From Ralstonia sp. UBA689 (GTDB lineage Bacteria; Pseudomonadota; Gammaproteobacteria; Burkholderiales; Burkholderiaceae): DNA of 64,000 bases. Under the pieces are notes generated by a model. It was not told the origin of the DNA and made no database searches. It saw only the letters and a program-made list of their open reading frames with translations. The stretch covers positions 124,001-188,000 of the forward strand of contig NZ_DBMV01000024.1 in NCBI RefSeq assembly GCF_002298975.1. The letters run 5' to 3'. Made by a program: the position numbers and the translations under genes. Of this stretch, positions 37,465-45,712 are shown piece by piece (the first letter of the stretch is position 1; each line of letters begins with the position of its first letter).

Positions 37465-38400
37465 TCAGGCGGTTTCGATGGCGGGGGCGGCCGAAGTGGC
37501 GCGCAGGGTCAGTTCACCCTTGAGAATCTCCTCGGCAAACATCTCGGCGGTGCGCGCAGCGGCGGCGGTCATGATGTCGAGGTTGCCAGCGTACTTGGGC
37601 AGGTAATCGCCCAGGCCCTCGACCTCCAGGAACACGCTCACGCGGTTGCCGTCGAACACCGGGCCGTTGACGAGCTTGTAGCCCGGCACGTACTTCTGCA
37701 CCTCTTTGATCATGGCGTGGATCGACGCGGTGATGGCCGCCTGGTCCGGCTCGGTTTCCGTCAGGCAATGCACGGTATCGCGCATGATCAACGGCGGCTC
37801 GGCGGGGTTGATGACGATGATGGCCTTGCCCTTCTTTGCACCGCCCACGCGCTCGACCGCACCGGCCGTGGTGCGCGTGAATTCGTCGATGTTCTTGCGC
37901 GTGCCCGGCCCCACCGACCGGCTCGACACCGTCGCAACGATCTCGCCATACGCCACCGGTTGCACGCGGCTGACTGCCGCCACCATCGGGATGGTGGCTT
38001 GCCCGCCGCACGTGACCATGTTGACGTTCATCTCGGCGCGGCCGAGGTGCTCTTTCAGGTTGACCGGCGGCACGCAATACGGGCCGATGGCAGCGGGTGT
38101 GAGGTCAATCATCAATACGCCCAACGCATTGAGCTTGCGGGAGTTCTCCGCATGCACATAGGCGCTGGTGGCATCGAAGGCAATCTGCACGCCGTCGGCC
38201 AGCACGTGCGGAAGCAGCCCATCCACGCCTTCGGCGGTGGTCTTGATGCCCATCTCGCGGGCACGCTTGAGCCCGTCGGATTCTGGGTCGATACCCACCA
38301 TCCACACCGGTTCGAGCACGGGGCTGCGCTTGAGTTTGGCCAGCAGATCGGTGCCGATGTTGCCGGGGCCGATCAGGGCGCATTTGATCTTTTGGGTCAT
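37465..38400 (-). CDS. dmpF: Acetaldehyde dehydrogenase (acylating)
   Basis: A 311-residue enzyme: KCALIGPGNIGTDLL (NAD site), VNMVTCGGQATIP with the catalytic cysteine, and a C-terminal dimer region NRVSVFLEVEGLGDYLP. It oxidises acetaldehyde to acetyl-CoA, receiving it through a channel from the aldolase. ATG at 38400 chosen (MTQKIK); one further upstream would add five residues. Last energy-yielding step of the pathway. Confidence 0.95.
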   Translation of the reverse strand: MTQKIKCALIGPGNIGTDLLAKLKRSPVLEPVWMVGIDPESDGLKRAREMGIKTTAEGVDGLLPHVLADGVQIAFDATSAYVHAENSRKLNALGVLMIDLTPAAIGPYCVPPVNLKEHLGRAEMNVNMVTCGGQATIPMVAAVSRVQPVAYGEIVATVSSRSVGPGTRKNIDEFTRTTAGAVERVGGAKKGKAIIVINPAEPPLIMRDTVHCLTETEPDQAAITASIHAMIKEVQKYVPGYKLVNGPVFDGNRVSVFLEVEGLGDYLPKYAGNLDIMTAAAARTAEMFAEEILKGELTLRATSAAPAIETA

Positions 38401-38437
38401 GGTTGCGGTCTCCAATACGCAATGTTCAATTTGGCAT

Positions 38438-39229
38438 TCAATTCACGAAGCGCATCGACACGTTGCCCAGATCCTGGAAACGCACGGATACGCTGTCGCC
38501 CGCTGCCACCGCAATGGCTTCGGTCACGCCGCCGGTCATGATGAAGGTGCCGGCCGGGATTTCCTGGCCACGCGCGCCCAAATGGTTTGCCATCATGGCC
38601 ACGGCAGCCGCTGGATGGCCCAGCACCGCAGCACCTGCAGCCATGGCGACGGCGCGGCCGTTCTTCTCCAGCACCACGCCCAACGTACGCAGGTCCAGTT
38701 CTTCCAGGTTACGGGACCGTCCGCCCACCACGAAGCGCGCGGCCGACGTGTTGTCGGCAATCACGCTCTTGAGGTCGAACTTGAAATCACGGTACCGGCT
38801 GTCAATGATTTCCACTGCGGGAATCACGAAGTCGATCGCTGCCAGAACGCTGCCGACATGGCAGCCCGGGCCACGCAGCGGCGCCTTGGTGACGATGCAG
38901 ATCTCCGCCTCCACCTTGGGGTGGATCAGCTCCGACATGCGGATCTCGCTGCCGTCCGCCCGGGCCATGTCTTCACTGACAAAGCCGAACACGGGCGTTT
39001 CGACCCCCATCTGCTTCATCTTTGCGAAGGAGGTGAGCCCCGCTTTCAGGCCAACGATCTTGAGCCCGCGTGCCTCCTTGCGGCGACGAATCTCATCCTG
39101 GATGTCATAGGCATCGGCCCAATCCATGTCCGGGTATTCGTCGGTGATCTTGGTGATGTCGCGCACTTCCAGTTGCGCGGATTCCACGTGCGCGGCAAGC
39201 GCTTCGATGGTTTGACGATTCAGTGCCAT
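38438..39229 (-). CDS. dmpH: 4-oxalocrotonate decarboxylase
   Basis: A 263-residue member of the hydratase/decarboxylase family: WADAYDIQDEIRRRKEARG, VGLKAGLTSFAKMKQMGVETPVFGF (core GLTSFAKMKQMGVETPVFG), HPKVEAEI metal ligands and EIIDSRYRDFKFD. The KEARG and YRDFKFD variants assign it to DmpH rather than DmpE. It decarboxylates 2-oxo-3-hexenedioate to 2-hydroxypenta-2,4-dienoate, in complex with the hydratase. Placed between dmpE and dmpF, not after dmpG as in the Pseudomonas dmp operon. Confidence 0.92.
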   Translation of the reverse strand: MALNRQTIEALAAHVESAQLEVRDITKITDEYPDMDWADAYDIQDEIRRRKEARGLKIVGLKAGLTSFAKMKQMGVETPVFGFVSEDMARADGSEIRMSELIHPKVEAEICIVTKAPLRGPGCHVGSVLAAIDFVIPAVEIIDSRYRDFKFDLKSVIADNTSAARFVVGGRSRNLEELDLRTLGVVLEKNGRAVAMAAGAAVLGHPAAAVAMMANHLGARGQEIPAGTFIMTGGVTEAIAVAAGDSVSVRFQDLGNVSMRFVN

Positions 39230-39258
39230 ATGGGTGTCTCCTCGATGTTGGCGTCGCG

Positions 39259-40041
39259 TCAGATGAAGCGCACCGAGGTGCCACCGAGGCCGCCTACGCT
39301 GCAGTAAAGACTGTCGCCCGGCTTGACCGGCACGAGCGGCGATTGCGAGCCGGACAGAATGACATCCCCTGCCTTGAGCGCGATGCCAAGCCGCCCCAGC
39401 GTATTGGCCAGCCACGCCACCGCGTTGACGGGCGAGCCTTGCACCGAGGCGCCACAGGAGGTGCTCACGATCTCACCGTTCTTCTCCAGCACCATGCCGG
39501 CCAGCGCCAGATCGAGATCGCGCGGGCTCCGGCACGTGCCGCCCAGCGTGAAGACACCGCACGAGGCGTTGTCGGCCACGGTGTCCTGAATCTTGATCTT
39601 CCAGTCGCGGATGCGCGAATCGACGATCTCGAAGCACGGCATCACGTAGTCCGTCGCACGCAGCACATCAGCTGCCGTCACCCCTGGGCCGCACAGATCG
39701 CGCGCAAGCACGAAAGCCACTTCCGCTTCGGCCTTGGGCGCGATCATCTTGCTGGTGTCGACCGGCTCGCCTTCGTTGAACACCATGCCCGAAAGCAGAT
39801 GGCCGAAGTCGGGTTGGTTCACACCCAGCATGTCCATCACAACCTGGCTGGTCACGCCGATCTTCTTGCCGATCACGGTTTCGCCCGCCTCAATGCGGCG
39901 GCCGATCATGCGCAATTGGATCTGATAGGCGTCGTCGATGGTGATACCGGGCTCACGGTCGGTCAGCGGCTCCACCGGTGTGCGTGAGAGCAACGATTCG
40001 TAAAGCGCATCGCCGTAGTGTTGGATCTTGAGAGCGTCCAT
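39259..40041 (-). CDS. dmpE: 2-keto-4-pentenoate hydratase
   Basis: A 260-residue enzyme: DDAYQIQLRMIGRRIEAGE, IGKKIGVTSQVVMDMLGV, APKAEAEVAFV metal ligands, EIVDSRIRDWKIKIQDTVADN (core SRIRDWKIKIQDTVADN) and a C-terminal SVRFI. It adds water to 2-hydroxypenta-2,4-dienoate to give 4-hydroxy-2-oxovalerate. ATG 40041 gives the normal family length; the frame runs 15 codons further upstream. Confidence 0.93.
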   Translation of the reverse strand: MDALKIQHYGDALYESLLSRTPVEPLTDREPGITIDDAYQIQLRMIGRRIEAGETVIGKKIGVTSQVVMDMLGVNQPDFGHLLSGMVFNEGEPVDTSKMIAPKAEAEVAFVLARDLCGPGVTAADVLRATDYVMPCFEIVDSRIRDWKIKIQDTVADNASCGVFTLGGTCRSPRDLDLALAGMVLEKNGEIVSTSCGASVQGSPVNAVAWLANTLGRLGIALKAGDVILSGSQSPLVPVKPGDSLYCSVGGLGGTSVRFI

Positions 40042-40066
40042 ATGAAGGTCTGCGTAAAAGGTGGGT

Positions 40067-40918
40067 TCAGGCGACTGCGCCGGCATCGGCTTCGGCCAGG
40101 AAGTTGTTCACCAATTGGGCAAAGCGCGCGCTGTGCTCAATCTGTGTCCAGTGCCCGCAATGGCCGAAAACGTGCAGTTGGCTGTTAGGAATCCAGTCGG
40201 CCAGCGTGAGCGAGTTGGATACCGGGATCACCTGATCTTCGCGCCCATGCAACACCAGTGTTTCGTGCGGCAGCGCGCGGATGTCGGCTTCGGCGCTCGC
40301 CATGGCGTCTACCCAGCGCTGCCGCGGGGCGGGGAACATGGCGGCGTACGATTCCTGCACGCCAGGCACGATGGTGGCTTCGTAGCGCAATTTCGCGAGT
40401 TCGTCGGTCATGCGGCTGCGGTCGTAGGCGAACAGGTCCAGCAGGCCGCGCATGGCCGCCAGCGACGGCGTATAGCCCCACACGGCATCCAGCGCCGGCG
40501 TGATCGCAAACGGCACACCCACCGCGCCCATCAGCACCAGCCGCCGCACACGCTCGGGCGCGCGAATGGCGAGCGCCAGTGCCAGCCCGCCGCCAAAGGA
40601 GTTGCCGACCAGATCGACCTGCGGCAAGCCCAGTGCATCCAGCAGGTCGATGGCCTGCTGCACCCACACATCCATGTTGTAGACCTGACCGGCGGGCCGG
40701 TCGCTCTGTCCGAAGCCAAGCATGTCGGGGGCGATCACGCGGCGCTCGCGCGCCAGCGCAGGCATCACCAGCCGCCAGTTGGCCCACGCGCTCACGCCCG
40801 GGCCGGACCCGTGTATCAGCAGCACCGGTGCGCCCTGCCCGATATCGTGAACATGGGTTTGCACCGCGCCCGTGCGGACGTAACGGGCATCCGCCCCTTC
40901 AAGGTTGATCGTGCTCAT
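40067..40918 (-). CDS. dmpD: 2-hydroxymuconic semialdehyde hydrolase
   Basis: A 283-residue alpha/beta hydrolase: LLIHGSGPGVSAWANW (oxyanion hole), the nucleophile elbow VGNSFGGGLAL with Ser, LHGREDQVIP with the acid and HCGHWTQIEH with the catalytic His. It hydrolyses ring-cleavage products of substituted catechols, such as that from 3-methylcatechol, so the operon can handle cresols and toluene as well as phenol. It overlaps dmpC by 4 bases. Confidence 0.94.
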   Translation of the reverse strand: MSTINLEGADARYVRTGAVQTHVHDIGQGAPVLLIHGSGPGVSAWANWRLVMPALARERRVIAPDMLGFGQSDRPAGQVYNMDVWVQQAIDLLDALGLPQVDLVGNSFGGGLALALAIRAPERVRRLVLMGAVGVPFAITPALDAVWGYTPSLAAMRGLLDLFAYDRSRMTDELAKLRYEATIVPGVQESYAAMFPAPRQRWVDAMASAEADIRALPHETLVLHGREDQVIPVSNSLTLADWIPNSQLHVFGHCGHWTQIEHSARFAQLVNNFLAEADAGAVA

Positions 40919-42369
40919 AGCTTCACCATCACGTTGCGCAGCTCGGTATAGAACTCCAGCGAATGCACGCCGCCCTCGCGGCCAATGCCAGAAGCCTTGG
41001 CGCCGCCGAATGCCGTGCGCAGGTCGCGCAGGAACCAACTGTTGATCCAGCACAGCCCCACCTCAACGGCGCGCGCCATGCGGTGCGCCGTGCCCAGGTT
41101 TTGCGTCCACACCGTGGTCGCCAGGCCGTAATCCGTGGCGTTGGCCAGCGCGATGGCCTCCTCCTCGGTGTCGAACGGGGCAATGTGGCAGCAGGGGCCG
41201 AAGATCTCTTCGCGAATCACGCGAGCGCTCTCAGGCAGGCCTGTCCAGATGGTGGGCTGCACCCAGTGGCCTTCGGCCAGCGCAGCGGGCATGTCCGGCG
41301 CACCGCCACCGGTGACCACCGTGGCACCCTCTGCCCGGGCCAGTTCGTAATAGGACATGACCTTGGCTTTGTGCTCGGCAGAAATCAGCGGCCCCAGGCC
41401 CACGCCCGGCTCGCCGGAGGGTCCGATCTTGAGCGCCTCGGCCTTCTCTTTGAGCGCCTGAACAAACTTGTCGAAGATCGGCCGCTGTACGTAGACACGC
41501 TCGGTGCCCAGGCAGACCTGCCCGCAGTTCTCGAATGCGCTGCGTGTGATGCCGGCCACCGCCTTGTCGAAGTCGGCATCGGCAAAGACGATGCCCGCGT
41601 TCTTGCCGCCCAGCTCGAAGCTCACCGGCCGCACACCCTTGGCGGCCGCGGCCATGATGGCCTCGCCCGTACGCGTCTCGCCCGTGAAGGTGATGCCATT
41701 GACGCCGGGGTGCCGCGTCAGGAACTCGCCAGCAGAGCCCGGCCCGAAGCCGTGCAGCACGTTGTAGACACCCTTCGGCACCCCCACATGCGCCATCACT
41801 TCGCCCAGCAGCGTGGCCGTGGCAGGTGTCTCTTCTGAGGGCTTGACGATGACGGTGTTGCCGCATGCCAGCGCTGGGCCCACCTTCCACGTCATCAGCA
41901 GCAGCGGCAGGTTCCACGGGCAGACCACGGCCACCACACCCAACGGCGAACGCAGCGCATAGCTGACTGCCGTACCGCCGTCGGGCGTAGCCATCTCAAA
42001 GCTTTCGGTGGGCACGTTCTTGACGATGTCGGCAAAGATCTTGAAGTTGGCCGCGCCGCGCGGGATGTCGACGTGCGCCGCCAGGCTACGCGGCTTGCCG
42101 GTATCGGCCAGCTCGGCTTCAAGGAAATCGTCGAAGCGCCGATTGATTTCGTCCGCCACCGCGTGCAGCAACTCGACGCGCTTGACCACGGTCATGCGGC
42201 CCCAGTCGCCGTGCAGGGCAGCCCGCGCGCCGGCAACGGCGGCATCCACCTCGGCCTGTCCGGCCTCGTGAACCAGACCGATCACACGGTTATCCACCGG
42301 CGCACGGTTCTCGAACGTCTTGCTGGTGGCGACAAATTCGCCATTGATGAAATTGAGGAATTGCTTCAC
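40915..42369 (-). CDS. dmpC: 2-hydroxymuconic semialdehyde dehydrogenase
   Basis: A 484-residue aldehyde dehydrogenase: VVCPWNLPLLLMTWKVGPAL, the catalytic glutamate in FELGGKNAG, and the catalytic cysteine in FENCGQVCLGTERVYV. It oxidises 2-hydroxymuconic semialdehyde to 2-hydroxymuconate with NAD. Start is the GTG at 42369 (VKQFLNFINGEFV), matching family N-termini; the longer upstream frame is not homologous. Confidence 0.94.
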   Translation of the reverse strand: MKQFLNFINGEFVATSKTFENRAPVDNRVIGLVHEAGQAEVDAAVAGARAALHGDWGRMTVVKRVELLHAVADEINRRFDDFLEAELADTGKPRSLAAHVDIPRGAANFKIFADIVKNVPTESFEMATPDGGTAVSYALRSPLGVVAVVCPWNLPLLLMTWKVGPALACGNTVIVKPSEETPATATLLGEVMAHVGVPKGVYNVLHGFGPGSAGEFLTRHPGVNGITFTGETRTGEAIMAAAAKGVRPVSFELGGKNAGIVFADADFDKAVAGITRSAFENCGQVCLGTERVYVQRPIFDKFVQALKEKAEALKIGPSGEPGVGLGPLISAEHKAKVMSYYELARAEGATVVTGGGAPDMPAALAEGHWVQPTIWTGLPESARVIREEIFGPCCHIAPFDTEEEAIALANATDYGLATTVWTQNLGTAHRMARAVEVGLCWINSWFLRDLRTAFGGAKASGIGREGGVHSLEFYTELRNVMVKL

Positions 42370-42421
42370 GGTTGGATTCCCGAAACAAACGGTTCTTCTT
42401 TTGATTGAGGAGAGATCTTCT

Positions 42422-42871
42422 TCACAGCCCGATGGCGCTGAGCCCTGCGCGGGCACACGCCTCGTCCTGCTCCGCCGAGCCGCCAGACACGCCAATGCCG
42501 CCGATACGCTCGCCCGCCGCGATGATCGGCAGGCCACCGCCAAACATCACGAGCCGCGGACGCTCGGCCAGCCCAATGCGCAGCATGTCGTCGCCGGCCA
42601 GCAGGTCGCCCCACTGCGCGGTGGGAAAACCGAAGCTGGCCGCCGTATAGGCCTTGTCGATGGCAATGTCGATCGAGTGCAGAAACGCGCCCGACATGCG
42701 CGCAAAGGCCACGAGCACGCCGCCGCCATCGACCACGGCCACGTTGATGCGCAGCCCCTGCGCCTGCGCCGACTCCACCGCCGCCGCAACGGCAGCCTGG
42801 GCCGCGGGGAGCGTGATCTGGCTGCGTGCTTCGCTGAGGAAGGTGGCGTCGTGTGCAGTACGTGTGGACAT
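42422..42871 (-). CDS. GlcG/HbpS-type heme-binding family protein
   Basis: A 149-residue protein of the GlcG/DUF336 family: VAVVDGGGVLVAFARM, DIAIDKAYTAASFGFPT, and GGLPIIAAGERIGGIGVSGG. Members are found in aromatic catabolic operons, usually without an assigned reaction. It lies between the catechol dioxygenase and dmpC genes, absent at that place in the archetypal dmp operon. A role in protecting or repairing the dioxygenase or in substrate sensing is only a guess. Confidence 0.85.
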   Translation of the reverse strand: MSTRTAHDATFLSEARSQITLPAAQAAVAAAVESAQAQGLRINVAVVDGGGVLVAFARMSGAFLHSIDIAIDKAYTAASFGFPTAQWGDLLAGDDMLRIGLAERPRLVMFGGGLPIIAAGERIGGIGVSGGSAEQDEACARAGLSAIGL

Positions 42872-42929
42872 GGCAAGACGGAACGTGGAAATGACGGATC
42901 AGGCGGCTCGGTGAACAGAAACGGACAGA

Positions 42930-43874
42930 TCAGGTGTACACATCGGTGAACGACGGCACTGCTTCACCGGTGTGGTAGAAGATGCCGGTCCACAGCTTGT
43001 CTTCACTCCACGTGGTGACGGGGCGGTCCGGCTGCGCGAGGTAGCCCAGGCCGGCGAAGGTTTCATTGCGGTTGCCGCTGGGGTCGAAGAAGTAGATCGT
43101 CTCCCCGCGCGTGATGCCGTGGCGCGTCGGTGCCACGTCGATCTTCGTCTGGTTCTTGGCCATGACGTCCGCGGCCTTGAGCACGTCGTGCCACGAGTCC
43201 AGGAAGAAGGCGATGTGGTGCAGGCCACTGCGCGGACCACCCACGAAAGCGATGTCGTGCGGCGTGGTGCTGCGGGCCAGCCATGCAGCCGCCTGTACGC
43301 AACCGTCCGGGCCGACGACCACCTGCTCCGTCAGGAAGAAGCCCAGCACCTCTTGCATGAAGCGCGTGTTCTCGGCAACGGTGTTGATGCCTGCTTCCGG
43401 ATTCAGCTCGCACATCAGCAGCGCATGGTCCAGCCAGTGCACACCAGCGCCCTTGAGGTTGTCTGGCCACGGGTCCGGGTTACGGCTGCCCACCTCGGTG
43501 CCGACCTGCTCCTTCATCGCATAGAGCCGCATCTCGTGACCGCTGGGCAGATTGAACTGCAGCATGCGGCCGGTGGCTGGCAGCGTGCCTTCGGGCAGCA
43601 TCGCCGTCTTCAGGCCCCACGCTTCGATCTTGGCCTGCAGCTCGTCGAGGTCGGCATCCTTCTCGACCTTGTAGGCGAGATGGTTGAGGCCGGCCTGATC
43701 CGACGGCGTGAGGATGAGCGAGTACTTGTCCCACTCGTCCCAGCACTTGAAGTAGACGTTGCCGGCGTTGTCCTGCATCGTCACCTTCAGGCCGAGCACG
43801 TTTTCGTAGTGCCGCACGGCGGCGGCCATGTCCATTACCTTCAGGCTGGCATGCCCGATTCGTAGAACACCCAT
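42930..43874 (-). CDS. tbuE: Catechol 2,3-dioxygenase
   Basis: A 314-residue extradiol dioxygenase (type I.2): two vicinal-oxygen-chelate modules, the iron ligands in GVHWLDHALL (His), GLHHIAFFL (His) and the Glu region TIYFFDPSGNRNETFAG. It cleaves catechols next to the hydroxyls to give 2-hydroxymuconic semialdehydes, using Fe(II). Start at MGVLRIGHASL with a normal N-terminus. The ferredoxin just upstream reactivates such enzymes. Confidence 0.95.
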   Translation of the reverse strand: MGVLRIGHASLKVMDMAAAVRHYENVLGLKVTMQDNAGNVYFKCWDEWDKYSLILTPSDQAGLNHLAYKVEKDADLDELQAKIEAWGLKTAMLPEGTLPATGRMLQFNLPSGHEMRLYAMKEQVGTEVGSRNPDPWPDNLKGAGVHWLDHALLMCELNPEAGINTVAENTRFMQEVLGFFLTEQVVVGPDGCVQAAAWLARSTTPHDIAFVGGPRSGLHHIAFFLDSWHDVLKAADVMAKNQTKIDVAPTRHGITRGETIYFFDPSGNRNETFAGLGYLAQPDRPVTTWSEDKLWTGIFYHTGEAVPSFTDVYT

Positions 43875-43897
43875 GCTTGTCTCCTGGTTGATCAAAC

Positions 43898-44263
43898 TCA
43901 CTGCGGTTTTGTGTTGGACTGCGCCCCCGCAGATGCGGCGAAGCCTCTGGAAAACGGTTTTTCAAACTTGCCCAGCACGGCCAGGCGAACGGCGGTCAAC
44001 GGCGCTTCACGACAGGCCAGCGTCACGCCCTGCGCTTCTTCGTCTGCGCTGACGTGCGCACGGCTGAGCGGTCCCAGGCGCGCGGTGTTGCCTTCGAGCA
44101 CGCGCACCTTGCACACGCCGCAGCCGCCGTTGACGCAGCCCACGGGAATGCCCTTGCGCCCCAGGCGCAACATGCCCGTAAGCAAGCTTTCGGTGGTGGC
44201 GCATGCGTAGTGCTCCTGGGTCTGCTCCACGCACACGTCCACCTTGGGTCGGGTATCCAGCAT
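43898..44263 (-). CDS. dmpQ: 2Fe-2S ferredoxin (DmpQ/XylT-like)
   Basis: A 121-residue plant-type ferredoxin with cluster cysteines in GCVNGGCGVCKVRVLEGN and a fourth in VTLACREAP. DmpQ/XylT proteins re-reduce the iron of catechol 2,3-dioxygenase after oxidative inactivation. It lies directly upstream of the dioxygenase, as in dmp and xyl operons. Confidence 0.93.
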   Translation of the reverse strand: MLDTRPKVDVCVEQTQEHYACATTESLLTGMLRLGRKGIPVGCVNGGCGVCKVRVLEGNTARLGPLSRAHVSADEEAQGVTLACREAPLTAVRLAVLGKFEKPFSRGFAASAGAQSNTKPQ

Positions 44264-44278
44264 CGCGTGGCCCTCCTT

Positions 44279-45343
44279 TCAAACCCGCTTGAACAGCGGA
44301 CTGCGCTGCGCATTGGCATCGGCGGCCGAGAGGAACTTCTCGGTGTAGATGTCGTCCTCGAACAGCCGGCCCTGCATGAGCGCGCCAATGGCACCCTCGA
44401 CCATCGGCGGCGGCCCGCACAGATACGCCTTGTGCCCCGCGAACTGCCCCTGGAAATACGCCTTGGCCGCGTCGTGCGCAAAGCCCCGCGCACCGTCCCA
44501 TGAACTCCCTTCCGGCTCGTTGGAGAGCACCGGCAGGTAGTGAAAGTTCGGGTGGCGCTCGGCCAGCGCGACAAACTCCTCGTGGCCATACAGCTCTTCG
44601 CGGCTGCGCTGACCATTGACGAGCGTGATGGGCAACGTGCAGCCCTGCTCCAGCAGGTCGAGGATCATCGAGCGCGGGCTGGACAGGCCCGAACCACCCG
44701 CGACGAACAGCATCGGCTTGGCTGCCGACTGCCGCACGAAGAACCGGCCGTACGGGCCCGTCACATGCAGCGTGTCACCCACCCCAAGCTGCTCGTGCAG
44801 CACGCCGGTACCGGCACCACCCGGCACCCGGCGCACCTGCAACTCAATCTCGCCAGTCTTGGCCACCTCGCTCGGCGCGTTGGCAATGGAAAAAGCACGC
44901 CGCTGGCCCAGCCCCGGAATCTCGACCATCACGTATTGGCCGGCCTGGAAGTCGATCGGCTGATCGAGCTTCAGGCGCAGCCCCTTGATGGTGGGCGTGA
45001 GTGCGTCGATGCGCGTGACCGTGGCAACAAAGTCACGCACGGGAATGACGCGCGCGTCCGGCTCGTCGTCCACATCAGCTTCGATGCAGACATCGCTAAG
45101 CGCCGTGGCACAGCACGCCAGCGTCTTACCCTCTTCGCGCTCGATGTCCATGAGCGCGAAGGGGTTGGCTGCGCCGTGATCCACCTCGCCGCTGTTGACC
45201 TGCACCTTGCACGTGCCGCACAGGCCATGGCCGCACGCATGCGGGATGTACACCCCCGAGCGCAACGCGGCGTCGAGCAGGGTCTGGCCCTCGGCCACGT
45301 CCAGCGTGGCGCCAAGGGGCTCGATGGTGAGTTGATTACACAT
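44279..45343 (-). CDS. dmpP: Phenol hydroxylase P5, reductase
   Basis: A 354-residue reductase: N-terminal 2Fe-2S domain CGHGLCGTCKVQV, FAD-binding QRRAFSIANAPSE, and NAD-binding FVAGGSGLSSPRSMI with terminal CGPPPMV. It passes electrons from NADH through FAD and the iron-sulfur cluster to the diiron hydroxylase. Gap of 3 bases from the P4 gene. Confidence 0.95.
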   Translation of the reverse strand: MCNQLTIEPLGATLDVAEGQTLLDAALRSGVYIPHACGHGLCGTCKVQVNSGEVDHGAANPFALMDIEREEGKTLACCATALSDVCIEADVDDEPDARVIPVRDFVATVTRIDALTPTIKGLRLKLDQPIDFQAGQYVMVEIPGLGQRRAFSIANAPSEVAKTGEIELQVRRVPGGAGTGVLHEQLGVGDTLHVTGPYGRFFVRQSAAKPMLFVAGGSGLSSPRSMILDLLEQGCTLPITLVNGQRSREELYGHEEFVALAERHPNFHYLPVLSNEPEGSSWDGARGFAHDAAKAYFQGQFAGHKAYLCGPPPMVEGAIGALMQGRLFEDDIYTEKFLSAADANAQRSPLFKRV

Positions 45344-45346
45344 GGC

Positions 45347-45712
45347 TTAACTGCAGGAACCCTTGATGCCGGTGAGGCCCGGCGTGCGAAAACGGATCAC
45401 GTCCTTGTGGCCCAGGCCGTTCTCGGCCAACGACTTGGCCGCATCGGGCGTCCAGGGCTGACCGGACTTGAACCACTGCGCCGCACTCCAATCGATGCGC
45501 TCGAAGTCCGGATGCTCGGCGTAGATGCCAGGCAGCACCTGGGTCATCAGCGCGCCAAACGGCATGTCGGGCGGCAGCGGCAGGCAGAGCGGCGCACTGA
45601 ACATCAGGTGGTCTTCCCATCCGATGTAAAGCAGCGGCGCGGGAAAGTTCTCGCGCACATCCTTCATCGGAAACGTGTAGGGCGCGGCTTTCGGGTTGGT
45701 TATGACGCTCAT
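45347..45712 (-). CDS. dmpO: Phenol hydroxylase P4 subunit (gamma)
   Basis: A 121-residue subunit with LLYIGWEDHLMFSAPLCLPLP (core YIGWEDHLMFSAPLCLPLP), the LPGIYAEHPDF segment and a C-terminal GITGIKGSC-like end (GLTGIKGSCS). P4 is the small subunit of the (LNO)2 oxygenase. Start overlaps the P3 stop by 4 bases. Confidence 0.93.
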   Translation of the reverse strand: MSVITNPKAAPYTFPMKDVRENFPAPLLYIGWEDHLMFSAPLCLPLPPDMPFGALMTQVLPGIYAEHPDFERIDWSAAQWFKSGQPWTPDAAKSLAENGLGHKDVIRFRTPGLTGIKGSCS

